In this document: positions 1 to 7,183 of the stretch, one piece after another
Numbering within the stretch: position 1 is the stretch's first letter
How the letters are laid out: each line of letters starts with the position of its first letter
Source of the DNA: Corallococcus exercitus
GTDB taxonomy: Bacteria; Myxococcota; Myxococcia; Myxococcales; Myxococcaceae
DNA: 44,984 nt
Assembly: GCF_003611585.1 (NCBI RefSeq)
Contig: NZ_RAVW01000021.1
Coordinates: forward strand, 1-44,984
Reading direction: 5' to 3'
Notes under the pieces: model-generated
What the model was told of the DNA's origin: nothing
The model's input: the letters and a program-made list of their open reading frames with translations, nothing else
Database searches by the model: none
Program-made: the position numbers and the translations under genes

Positions 1-67
1 CCCTGCCACGCGGCCGGGCGCCTCGGGTAAGGTGTCCAAAGACGTCCGGTAGCCACGACCTCCGCCC

Positions 68-340
68 ATGCGCCCCGCCCTCTTCCTGCTGCTGCTTGCC
101 GTCGCCCGTCCGTCCTGGGCGGAGGACCCCGCGTCCACGAAGAAGGCAGCGGACGCCGCGCCTGCCGCGAAGAAGCCGGCCAAGGCCATCCACCTGGAAG
201 CCATCAAGGTCGAAGGGCGCATCCAGAAGCCGGAAGCCTTCTATTTCCTCGACCGCTCCAAGCCGAGCTTCGACGACCTGAACCGCACGGAGAGCTTCGT
301 GCCCAAGGTGGTCCAGAGCGTGCAGCAGGACCCGTTCTAG
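68..340 (+). CDS. small exported protein upstream of AgmX-like gene
   Basis: A 90-residue protein. It opens with a short hydrophobic signal peptide (residues 2-18, ending SWA) and an Ala/Lys-rich linker, then a compact C-terminal block with the motif KPEAFYFLDRS and a final QQDPF. Small proteins with this 'IQKPEAFY...' block are, as I recall, often encoded beside TonB-like or AgmX/PglI genes in deltaproteobacteria, which suggests a periplasmic or outer-membrane accessory of that system. The stop is 4 bp before the next start, so the two are almost certainly co-translated. Start chosen because it gives a complete signal peptide. No enzymatic motif is visible and the exact role is unknown. Confidence 0.75.
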   Translation: MRPALFLLLLAVARPSWAEDPASTKKAADAAPAAKKPAKAIHLEAIKVEGRIQKPEAFYFLDRSKPSFDDLNRTESFVPKVVQSVQQDPF

Positions 341-344
341 TCAC

Positions 345-1694
345 ATGGCCCTTCAAACCCGCCCCAAGCTGCTGCGCGTCGGCGTCATCCAGGACGGGCG
401 CATCGTCGAAGAGCACCACCTGCTCCACGACTCCGTCACCATTGGCGACGACGCCCGCAACACCATCGTCCTGCCTCCGTCCGAGGCGCGCCCGCCGCGC
501 TTCAAGGTGCTGGAGAACCGCGGCCAGCAGTTCCACCTCATCATCGACGAGCACATGCAGGGCCGCGTCAACCTGGGCTCGTCGGACGTGGACTTCGACG
601 CGCTGCGCGCCCAGGGACTGGCGACGCGCCGCGCGGACGACACCTTCGACCTGCCGCTCCAGGAGAGCGCTCGCGGCAAGGTGGAGCTGCCGGACGCCAC
701 CCTCTTCTTCCACTTCGTCCCCGCGCCCGCGAAGGACGCCAAGGCCACGCTGCCCCCGGAGCTGAAGGCCAGCCCGTGGCGCACGGTGGACCGCCTCTTC
801 TTCGGCATCCTCCTGTCGATGCTGGTGCTCTACGTGCTCAGCGTCGCGCTCATCGTCGCCCAGCCGGCGCCGGTGGAGGCGGAGGTGGAGCTGGACCAGC
901 TGGAAGACCGCTTCGTGCGCGCCATCATCCCGCAGCAGCCTCCGAAGCAGGAGGAGCCGCAGGAGAAGGGCCCCACCGAGGAGAAGAAGCCGGACGAGGA
1001 GAAGGCCGCTCCGAAGAAGACGCCTGCCCAGGCCTCGACGTCCGCTCCCGTCAACAGCGCGGAGCACCGGCAGCAGCTGGAAGCGAAGGTCGCGAGCACC
1101 GGCATCCTCAAGCTGCTGGGCGGCAAGGGCCCCGGCGGCGGGGACGCCATCGCGGACGTGCTCGGGAGCGCCGGCAGCGGCACCAACGTGGCGGAGGCGC
1201 TCGCGGGCGCGCAGTCCGGCGGCGCGCTCGCGGTGGGCGCTGGCGGGGGCAACGGCATCGCCAACCCGCAGGGCGACACCGGCGGCAAGGTGGCGGGCAT
1301 TGGCGCCACGCAGACGTCCGGCGCGGGCGCCGTGAACACCGGACAGAAGCAGGCCGTCAAGGTGCCCCAGGTCGCGGACGCGGTGCCGGAAGTGGACAGC
1401 TCCGAGGTCAGCCCCAAGGACCTGGCGCGCTTCATCCAGCGCATGAAGGCGTCCATCCAGCGCTGCTACGAGAAGGAACTCAAGCGCGACCCCACCCTCA
1501 AGGGCAGGGTGATGGTCCGCTTCAACCTCAAGCCGGACGGCCGCGCCGGCAACGTGGAGGTGGATGAATCCACCCTGCGCTCCGAGGGTGTCAGCAGTTG
1601 CATCATCACCACCATCCGCGGCTGGAAGTTCCCTTTCCAACCGAGTGACGACGTCCCCGTCAGCTACCCGTTCATCTTCTCGCCAGGGGAATAG
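345..1694 (+). CDS. FHA / AgmX-PglI C-terminal domain protein (GltG/GltJ-like)
   Basis: 449 residues. Order of parts: an FHA-like beta domain (about 10-127), one transmembrane helix (about 150-172, LFFGILLSMLVLYVLSVALI), a Glu/Pro/Lys-rich linker (about 195-235), a Gly/Ala-rich low-complexity region (about 255-335), and a TonB-like AgmX/PglI C-terminal domain (about 365-449) with IQRCYEKELK, GRVMVRFNLKPDG and GWKFPFQP. In Myxococcus xanthus, GltG and GltJ (PglI, AgmX) of the gliding-motility machine share this plan and span the periplasm from the inner membrane. This copy is not in a recognisable glt cluster, so it is a paralogue rather than an assigned Glt protein. It may link cytoplasmic signalling (FHA) to envelope components encoded nearby. 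Family call is strong; pathway is inference. Confidence 0.85.
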   Translation: MALQTRPKLLRVGVIQDGRIVEEHHLLHDSVTIGDDARNTIVLPPSEARPPRFKVLENRGQQFHLIIDEHMQGRVNLGSSDVDFDALRAQGLATRRADDTFDLPLQESARGKVELPDATLFFHFVPAPAKDAKATLPPELKASPWRTVDRLFFGILLSMLVLYVLSVALIVAQPAPVEAEVELDQLEDRFVRAIIPQQPPKQEEPQEKGPTEEKKPDEEKAAPKKTPAQASTSAPVNSAEHRQQLEAKVASTGILKLLGGKGPGGGDAIADVLGSAGSGTNVAEALAGAQSGGALAVGAGGGNGIANPQGDTGGKVAGIGATQTSGAGAVNTGQKQAVKVPQVADAVPEVDSSEVSPKDLARFIQRMKASIQRCYEKELKRDPTLKGRVMVRFNLKPDGRAGNVEVDESTLRSEGVSSCIITTIRGWKFPFQPSDDVPVSYPFIFSPGE

Positions 1695-1741
1695 GCTCGA
1701 CCTCCCGGACCTTCCGGAGGCACCGGACTCGCGGGGAGCAC

Positions 1742-2188
1742 ATGGAGAAGCTGGCCGTCATCGCCACATCCCCCCTCTTCGAGATGCTGGCCCCCGCCGA
1801 GCTCGCGCGGCTGGCGGAGCTGGCACGGCTCTACCGGTATTCGCACGGGGAGGTGGTGTTCGAGGAGGGCGACCTGGGCGACAGCCTCTTCGTCATCGTG
1901 CGCGGCCAGGTGGAGGTGGTGCGCCGCGGCACGGACCACGGCGTGAAGCGCCTCACCGTGCTGGGCCCGCCGGAGTTCTTCGGGGAGATGGGCCTCATCG
2001 ACAAGGACCACCGCTCCGCCACCGTGCGCGCCCTGGGCGAGGTGGAGCTGCTCCAGCTCACCGCGCAGGATTTGCGGACCTTCCGGTTGGCTCACGCGGA
2101 CGGCTTCACCTTCATCGTCGTGAACATCGCGCGCAGCCTGTCCGCCCGCCTGCGGGAGGCCAACGCCCGCCTGGTCCCCCAGGACTGA
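1742..2188 (+). CDS. cyclic nucleotide-binding domain protein
   Basis: 148 residues, almost entirely one cNMP-binding beta-barrel domain. It starts with the typical helix (SPLFEMLAPAELARLAELA), followed by GEVVFEEGDLGDSLFVIVRG and the phosphate-binding-cassette region FFGEMGLIDKDHRSATVRA. Gly and Glu of the cassette (FFGEMGL) and the following Arg are present, so nucleotide binding is plausible. There is no DNA-binding helix-turn-helix, so it is not a CRP-type regulator. It may act as a small regulatory subunit or partner of the FHA protein encoded 47 bp upstream. A GGGGAG ribosome-binding site precedes the ATG. Confidence 0.85.
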   Translation: MEKLAVIATSPLFEMLAPAELARLAELARLYRYSHGEVVFEEGDLGDSLFVIVRGQVEVVRRGTDHGVKRLTVLGPPEFFGEMGLIDKDHRSATVRALGEVELLQLTAQDLRTFRLAHADGFTFIVVNIARSLSARLREANARLVPQD

Positions 2189-2233
2189 AAACCGGAGTCC
2201 GAAAACCGGACGCGTGGACGATGGGGCATTGCG

Positions 2234-2262
2234 TTGACACCCCACCCCCTCGCTCCTACGCT
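2234..2262 (+). promoter_or_regulatory. sigma-70-type promoter
   Basis: Perfect -35 TTGACA at 2234-2239, a 17-bp spacer and -10 TACGCT at 2257-2262. Transcription would begin near 2270, about 27-36 bp before the next start codon. This would serve the exported helical protein, the beta-barrel and the OPX gene as a unit separate from the upstream FHA genes. Confidence 0.6.
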
Positions 2263-2296
2263 CGAACCCAGAAGCTTGAAGGGGCCGGAAGGACTC

Positions 2297-2872
2297 GTGA
2301 AGCGCATGCGCATCCTGGGAATGCTCGCCGTGGTCGGAGGACTCGTCACCTCCGGGATGGCGCACGCGCAGGCGCCCGCGCCGCTGCCGCGCCCCGCCGC
2401 CCCGCCCGCGCTGGACAAGGCCAGTGACGTGCCGGACAGCCAGAAGCTGGAGCGCAGCACGCAGGCCCTGGGCGGCATGCGCGAGGCGCTCCGCCAGGTG
2501 CTGGAGAAGGTGGAGGAGGCGCGGCGCACCAAGGACGTGGTGAAGCTCAACTGCGCCAACGAGAAGCTGACGCAGATAAAAGGCCTCCTGCGCATCTCCG
2601 AGCAGGCCGACGTGGCCCTCCAGGAGGCCGTTAGCAAGAGCGAGGCGGCCCCCGGCGAGCACGAGTTCACCAAGGTGATGATCGCCCAGCAGAAGGTGGG
2701 CCAGCTGCGCTCGGAGGCCGAGGAGTGCATCGGCCAGCTCGCCTTCCGCACCGACGAGAACCTCTTCGTGGAGGTGGAGGAGCCCGACAACCTGCCCGGT
2801 GGAGACCCCACGCGTCCCCCGCCGCCGCCGGACCTCGTCGTGCGCCCTCCGCCCGCGAGCCCCGTGGACTGA
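2297..2872 (+). CDS. exported helical protein, function unknown
   Basis: About 191 residues with a signal peptide (LGMLAVVGGLVTSGMAHAQ), a Pro/Ala-rich stretch, a long charged helical region likely to form coiled coil (about residues 40-150), and a Pro-rich C-terminus. Two starts compete. GTG 2297 adds a basic n-region (VKRMR) but sits 3 bp after GGAAGGA. ATG 2306 sits 12 bp after it. I prefer GTG because of the basic residues. Two cysteines (NCANE and EECIGQ) may pair in the periplasm. I do not recognise a named family. Its position directly upstream of a polysaccharide exporter pair, behind a shared promoter, suggests an envelope role. Confidence 0.7.
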   Translation: MKRMRILGMLAVVGGLVTSGMAHAQAPAPLPRPAAPPALDKASDVPDSQKLERSTQALGGMREALRQVLEKVEEARRTKDVVKLNCANEKLTQIKGLLRISEQADVALQEAVSKSEAAPGEHEFTKVMIAQQKVGQLRSEAEECIGQLAFRTDENLFVEVEEPDNLPGGDPTRPPPPPDLVVRPPPASPVD

Positions 2873-2981
2873 GTGCCTGCTTCCTCCCACCTTCCCCGGT
2901 CCCGGCCCTGGACCGTTTGTTCCGATGGGGGAACCTGCGTGCTATGCCCGCCGTCCCACCGTCCGGAGCGCCGCTGACACC

Positions 2982-4244
2982 ATGAAGCAGCCTGTTGGGA
3001 CATTCCGTCTGGCCCTCGGGGCCCTGGCGCTCGCGGCGCTCCTGCCGCTGACGGCGTCGGCGCAGGCCTTCACGGGGGGACGGCCTCCGGGTGGCAACGG
3101 CCTCAAGGTGGGCAATGGGCGGCTGCACCCGACGCTGGACCTGGAGACGCGGCTGGACAGCGGCGTGGGCTACTTCCGCGAGGCGGGCACGGGTCCCCTG
3201 TCGCCGGACCTGTCCGGAGAGCTGGCGCTGCACATCCGCCCCGGGCTGCTGCTGGACGTGCCGTCCCCGAAGCTGGCCATCGCGCTGCGCGGCAACCTGG
3301 ACTACGTGGCCTACACGGGCCTCATCACCGCGGGCTCCGGCGCGGCGTCGCACCTGGAGGGCGCGGCGGACCTGGCGCTGCTCTTCAACCAGGAGAGCAC
3401 GCTGTCCGTGGAGGTCGGCGACGCGCTGACGCGCTCGGACCGCACGCGCACGGTGGCGCTGGGCGCGGGCGTGCTCAGCCTCTTCAACGAGGCGCACGTC
3501 AAGGCGCAGTGGAAGCCCGGTGGCGGCGCGCTGGAAGTGACGCCGGCCGTGGCGTACGCGATGGAGTTCTTCGAGCCCCTGGGCGGCATGGCCCCCGTGG
3601 GCTGCACCGAGACGGCGTGTGATCCGCTCGCCGCCAGCCAGTTCAACTACGGCAACCTGCGGCTGGGCGCGGAGGGCCGCTGGCGCTTCCTGCCCAAGAC
3701 GGCGGTGGTGGTGGACACGGGCCTGGAGTACCGGGGCTACTTCAACGACACCACCACGCCCAGCGCGACGCTGCTGCACGCCATGGCGGGCGTCTCCGGC
3801 CTGGTGTCCCCGCGCATCACCCTGACGGCGAAGGCGGGCTGGAGCCAGAACCTGGGCGCGGGCGGTGGCGGCACCGTGGTGGCGCAGCTGGAGGGCACGT
3901 ACCTGTGGGGCCCGTCGCTCACCGTGAAGGGCGGCTACCTGCGCGCCTTCGAACCGGTGGCCGCCTACGGCACCTTCCGCGACGACCGCGTCTACGCGGA
4001 AGGGCGCTCCGTGATGGGCAGCCGGCTCGCGCTGCACGCGACGGGCGCGCTGGACTTCCTCTCCTTCGCGGGCGGCCGCGGCGACACGCTGGTGACGCTG
4101 GACCTGGGTCCCGAGTATCAGATCCGCCCGTGGCTCGTGGGCGCGGTGGGCTACATGCTGAGCACCCGCTCCTCGTCGCTGGACGCCGCCGGCCTCAACT
4201 ACACCCGCCACGAAGGCTACGCGCGGGTGTCCGTCTCCTACTGA
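2982..4244 (+). CDS. outer-membrane beta-barrel protein of polysaccharide export (WzpX-like)
   Basis: 420 residues with a signal peptide ending ASAQA, then a body made of alternating amphipathic strands with frequent Gly and aromatic residues, ending in a strand with a C-terminal aromatic (YARVSVSY), the usual signature for outer-membrane barrel assembly. It lies 11 bp upstream of a short OPX lipoprotein. In myxobacteria, OPX proteins lacking their own membrane-spanning part pair with a separate 18-strand-type barrel (WzpX/WzpS/WzpB with WzaX/WzaS/WzaB) to form a composite translocon, and gene order and lengths here fit that plan. An open frame extends upstream to 2799 but overlaps the previous gene and lacks a signal peptide, so ATG 2982 was chosen. 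Which polysaccharide is exported cannot be told: no Wzc, glycosyltransferase or polymerase genes lie nearby. Confidence 0.75.
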   Translation: MKQPVGTFRLALGALALAALLPLTASAQAFTGGRPPGGNGLKVGNGRLHPTLDLETRLDSGVGYFREAGTGPLSPDLSGELALHIRPGLLLDVPSPKLAIALRGNLDYVAYTGLITAGSGAASHLEGAADLALLFNQESTLSVEVGDALTRSDRTRTVALGAGVLSLFNEAHVKAQWKPGGGALEVTPAVAYAMEFFEPLGGMAPVGCTETACDPLAASQFNYGNLRLGAEGRWRFLPKTAVVVDTGLEYRGYFNDTTTPSATLLHAMAGVSGLVSPRITLTAKAGWSQNLGAGGGGTVVAQLEGTYLWGPSLTVKGGYLRAFEPVAAYGTFRDDRVYAEGRSVMGSRLALHATGALDFLSFAGGRGDTLVTLDLGPEYQIRPWLVGAVGYMLSTRSSSLDAAGLNYTRHEGYARVSVSY

Positions 4245-4255
4245 GGCCCGCGCCC

Positions 4256-4870
4256 ATGCGTTCCTCGCGGCTCACCGTCCTCCTCCCGGCCCTCCTCGCG
4301 CTCCTCTGCGCGTGCCACGCGGACACGCGTCCGCCGCCCCCTGCACCCACGCCCGCCGCGTCCACGGAGGCCGCGGCGACATCCGGCGGCAACCTGGGCC
4401 CCGGGGACGTGGTGGAGGTGCGCGTCTTCCAGGAGCCCGAGCACTCCGGCACCTGGCGCGTGTCGCCGGAAGGCACCATCGACTACCCGCTGTGCGGCAA
4501 GGTGGAGCTGTCCGGCCGCACCGCCAGCGCCGCGGCGGACACGCTGCGCGACTGCCTGGCGCGCTACCTGCGCCACCCGCAGGTGTCCGTGCTGGTGCGG
4601 GAGTACAACTCGCAGAAGATCTTCGTCTTCGGGGAGGTGCAGAAGCCCGGCACCTTCCCCGTCACCGGGGAGATGTCCATCATCCAGGCGATTACGCTGG
4701 CCGGTGGCTTCACCAAGCTCGCGGCGAAGAACAACACGCTCGTCACGCGGGTCATCGACGGACAGGAGCGCAAGATTCGCGTGCCCGTGGAGGACATCGG
4801 CGTGGGCCGGGAGCGCAACTTCCTGCTCCAGGCCGGCGACATCGTCTTCGTGCCGGAGAGCTTCTTCTAG
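4256..4870 (+). CDS. OPX-type polysaccharide export lipoprotein (Wza-like, short form)
   Basis: 204 residues. A lipoprotein signal is present (LLALLCAC, likely lipidated Cys20). A Pro/Ala linker leads into a polysaccharide export (PES) domain starting [11 protein letters not shown] and a single SLBB domain starting [16 protein letters not shown]. There is no C-terminal alpha-helical region to form the outer-membrane pore, unlike E. coli Wza (about 380 residues). It therefore probably depends on the beta-barrel protein encoded 11 bp upstream. The stop codon TAG (4868-4870) is part of the CTAG duplicated by the IS insertion immediately downstream, so the protein itself is intact. Confidence 0.88.
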   Translation: MRSSRLTVLLPALLALLCACHADTRPPPPAPTPAASTEAAATSGGNLGPGDVVEVRVFQEPEHSGTWRVSPEGTIDYPLCGKVELSGRTASAAADTLRDCLARYLRHPQVSVLVREYNSQKIFVFGEVQKPGTFPVTGEMSIIQAITLAGGFTKLAAKNNTLVTRVIDGQERKIRVPVEDIGVGRERNFLLQAGDIVFVPESFF

Positions 4871-4884
4871 AGCGTGTCCGCAAA
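4867..4884 (+). repeat. IS5 left end: CTAG duplication plus inverted repeat
   Basis: CTAG at 4867-4870 followed by the 14-bp inverted repeat at 4871-4884. The TAG of this CTAG is the stop codon of the OPX gene. Confidence 0.88.
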
Positions 4885-5750
4885 CTAGAGCCAGAGGCGA
4901 ATTGAGGCGATGAGCACCATCGCCAGGTAGTTGGCGGCGCGCTTCTCGTAGCGCGTCGCCACGCGCCGGTTCTGCTTCAAGCGATTGAAGAGGCACTCGA
5001 CTCGGCAACGCTTGCGGTAGGCCGCCTTGCGGAAGGTGCGAAGACGGGGCTGGTCTGAGCGAGTGGGGATGACAGCCTGCACGCGGTGCGCTCGGCACCA
5101 GTTGCGCAGGCTGTTGTAGCTGTAGCCCCTGTCTCCGACGAGTGCATCCGGCAGACGGCGTGGAGCGCCTGGGGAATGTGCCCGAGGGACTGCTCCGCCC
5201 GCCATGAGCGCGGGGAAGGCTTGCGTCTCGTGCCGCTGGCCAGCCGTCAGTGCAAAGACAAGGGGGCGGCCCGCGCCTTCCGCCCGGACATGGAGCTTGG
5301 TCGAGAAGCCTCCCTGGCTCCTCCCAAGCGCTTCGGCTTCCCCCCTTTTACCGGCGTGCCGCGCGCGCCGGCCGCATGCTGGTGGGCACGCACGACGCTG
5401 GCGTCCACATAGTGCAGCGTCCAATCCAGTTGCCCGTCCTCGTGCGCTTCGGCTTGGAGCTGGCGCAGGATTCGCGCCCAGATACCTGCCTCTTGCCACC
5501 GGTAGAATCTGCTGCTGAGCGTCTTCCAACTGCCGAAACGCTCCCGAGGCACCTCTCGCCACGGCACGCCCGTGCGCAGCACCCAGCAGATGCCATCCAA
5601 CACCAAGCGGTGGTCCTTATTGGGACGTCCGATGGCAGGCCGCTGTGGTGGCAGCAGGCCGGCCAGTCTCTCCCATTGCGCGTCGGTCAACTCTCCCCGG
5701 CTCATGCATTCTCAACGCCGGGCGCCCTCGACCTATTTTGCGGACACGCT
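4871..5750 (-). mobile_element. IS5-family insertion sequence (IS427-like), 880 bp
   Basis: Bounded by perfect 14-bp terminal inverted repeats, AGCGTGTCCGCAAA at 4871-4884 and its complement at 5737-5750. CTAG is directly repeated on both sides (4867-4870 and 5751-5754), a 4-bp target duplication (or a TA duplication within CTAG). The interior holds one transposase gene in two overlapping frames. Length, ends, target and frameshift layout match the IS427 branch of IS5. The perfect ends and undamaged frames suggest a recent and possibly active insertion. Confidence 0.9.
4885..5705 (-). CDS. IS5-family DDE transposase, two frames joined by -1 frameshift
   Basis: The first frame (ATG at 5705, reading to 5247) carries the DUF4096-type N-terminus (MSRGELTDAQWERLAGLLPP, RFYRWQEAGIW) and the first catalytic Asp (YVDASVVRAHQHAAG). 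The second frame (from about 5562 to stop TAG at 4885-4887) carries GGFSTKLHVRAEG, the second Asp in LVGDRGYS, and the Glu in KRCRVECLFNRLKQNRRVATRYEK. The frames overlap around an A4G6 run (minus strand GTAAAAGGGGGGAAG, near 5335-5350) where reading slips back by one base. That gives a fusion of about 270 residues, normal for the family. All three DDE residues are present across the fused product. Confidence 0.88.
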
Positions 5751-5754
5751 CTAG
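5737..5754 (-). repeat. IS5 right end: inverted repeat plus CTAG duplication
   Basis: Inverted repeat at 5737-5750 followed by CTAG at 5751-5754. Read on the minus strand, the CTA of this CTAG is the TAG stop codon of the inositol-monophosphatase family gene. Confidence 0.88.
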
Positions 5755-6575
5755 TCGCGCGGCGTCCAGCCGATTTCGTCCAGGAAGCGCTTCGCCTGGG
5801 TCATCAGCTGGGGCGCCAGGTTCGCGCCGCTCGCCAGCACGTCGCCCTTGAGCACGTCGAAGGGCCGCCCGTCGATGTGCACGATGACGCCCCCAGCCTC
5901 CGCCACCAGCAGGCCGCCCGCGGCGATGTCCCAGGGCTTGAGGCCGAACTCGAAGTAGCCGTCGAAGCGGCCGGCCGCGACGTACGCCAGGTCCAGCGCC
6001 GCGCTGCCGGTGCGGCGCATGCCCTGCGCCAGCAGGATGAGCTGGGAGAAGAGGCCCACGGGCAGGTCCGGGCGCTCGCGCACGTCGTAGGGGAAGCCCG
6101 TGCACAGGAGCGCCCGCTCCAGCGTGTCCGTGGGGCTGGCCTTCAGGGGCACGCCGTTGAGCGTGGCGCCCTGCCCCTTCGCGGCGGAGAAGAGCTCGTC
6201 GCGCATGGGGTCGTAGACGGCGCCCGCCACGGTGCCCTCCGGCCCCTCCACCGCCACGCTGACGCAGAAGTGCGGCACCTGGTGCGAGTAGTTGGTCGTG
6301 CCATCCAGCGGATCCACGATCCACCGGAACGTGTCGGTGCCCTGCGTGGCCCCGCTCTCCTCCGCGAGGATGGCGTGGCGCGGGTGGCGCTGGCGCAGGA
6401 AGTCCAGCAGCGCGGCCTCCGAGGCGCGGTCCGCGTCCGTCACCAGGTCGATGCCGCCCTTGAACTCGATGGTGCGGTGCTGAGGGAAGCGCTCACGGAG
6501 GATGCGGCCGGCCATGCGCGCGCCCTCCTCCGCGGTGCGGCGCAGCGCGGCGGGCGTGTCCGAGTCGTGGGCCAT
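5751..6575 (-). CDS. inositol monophosphatase family protein (SuhB-like)
   Basis: 274 residues with all hallmarks of the Mg-dependent IMPase fold: AEES (metal-binding Glu, about 71-74), DPLDGTTNY (88-96, metal-binding Asp residues and catalytic Thr) and LKPWDIAAGGLLVAEAGG (from 212). Members dephosphorylate inositol 1-phosphate or related sugar or nucleotide phosphates, and SuhB also acts in rRNA transcription complexes. The substrate cannot be read from sequence. It is the last gene of a five-gene minus-strand operon and starts 23 bp after tlpA ends. Its stop overlaps the CTAG duplicated by the adjacent IS5 element, and the reading frame is undamaged. Confidence 0.9.
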   Translation of the reverse strand: MAHDSDTPAALRRTAEEGARMAGRILRERFPQHRTIEFKGGIDLVTDADRASEAALLDFLRQRHPRHAILAEESGATQGTDTFRWIVDPLDGTTNYSHQVPHFCVSVAVEGPEGTVAGAVYDPMRDELFSAAKGQGATLNGVPLKASPTDTLERALLCTGFPYDVRERPDLPVGLFSQLILLAQGMRRTGSAALDLAYVAAGRFDGYFEFGLKPWDIAAGGLLVAEAGGVIVHIDGRPFDVLKGDVLASGANLAPQLMTQAKRFLDEIGWTPRD

Positions 6576-6598
6576 GGATGCGGGTTCCTCGTGTGAAG

Positions 6599-7180
6599 TC
6601 AGGAGGCGGGCTCGGCGAGCAGCTGCTCGATCTCCGTCTGGAACTGCTGGAGGAACTCCTCGGCGAAGCCCTCGTGCACGTGCCGGATGACGCCCTTGCG
6701 GTCAATCAGGAAGGTGGTGGGCATCAGCCGCACCTTCAGCAGGCGCTCGGACACCAGCGCGTTGGCATCCAGGAGGATGGGCACCTCCACCTTCGTCTCC
6801 TCCAGGAAGGTCGGAATGGCGCGCACGTCCTCGTCCACGTTGAGGGCGTAGGCCTTGAAGCCGCGCGTGCCGTATTCCTTCTGCAGCTGCGCGTACATGG
6901 GCAGCGCGTCCTTGCAGGGCTCGCACCACGTGGCCCAGACGTCCAGGAGGACGACCTGTCCCCGGTCGCTCTTCAGGTCATACGGCGTGTTGTCCGGGTA
7001 GTGCTTCACCTGGAAGGACAGCGGCTGGCCCTGGGCCCGGCCCGACTCCAGGGCGGAGCTGCTGGAGCGAGGACCGTCACCGGTCCGGTCCGTGAGCGGG
7101 GGCAGTGACGAAGGCGACGACGAGGCACAGCCCATGGCGAGCGCCAGGGCGCCCAGCGAGAGCAGGAACGGACGGCGCAT
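6599..7180 (-). CDS. TlpA-family thioredoxin-like lipoprotein
   Basis: 193 residues. Lipoprotein signal with lipobox LAMGC (lipidated Cys18), a Ser-rich linker, then a thioredoxin fold with active site ATWCEPCKDALP (CxxC at 86-89) and the cis-Pro region LMPTTFLIDRKG. Family members are periplasmic disulfide reductases or thiol-redox partners in cytochrome maturation and envelope quality control. The start follows the mpl stop by 3 bp, so it is co-translated with the peptidoglycan-recycling genes. Confidence 0.9.
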   Translation of the reverse strand: MRRPFLLSLGALALAMGCASSSPSSLPPLTDRTGDGPRSSSSALESGRAQGQPLSFQVKHYPDNTPYDLKSDRGQVVLLDVWATWCEPCKDALPMYAQLQKEYGTRGFKAYALNVDEDVRAIPTFLEETKVEVPILLDANALVSERLLKVRLMPTTFLIDRKGVIRHVHEGFAEEFLQQFQTEIEQLLAEPAS

Positions 7181-7183
7181 GGC

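Noticed and set aside
204-1640. 478-residue open frame on minus strand
   Set aside because: Antisense shadow of the FHA/AgmX gene.
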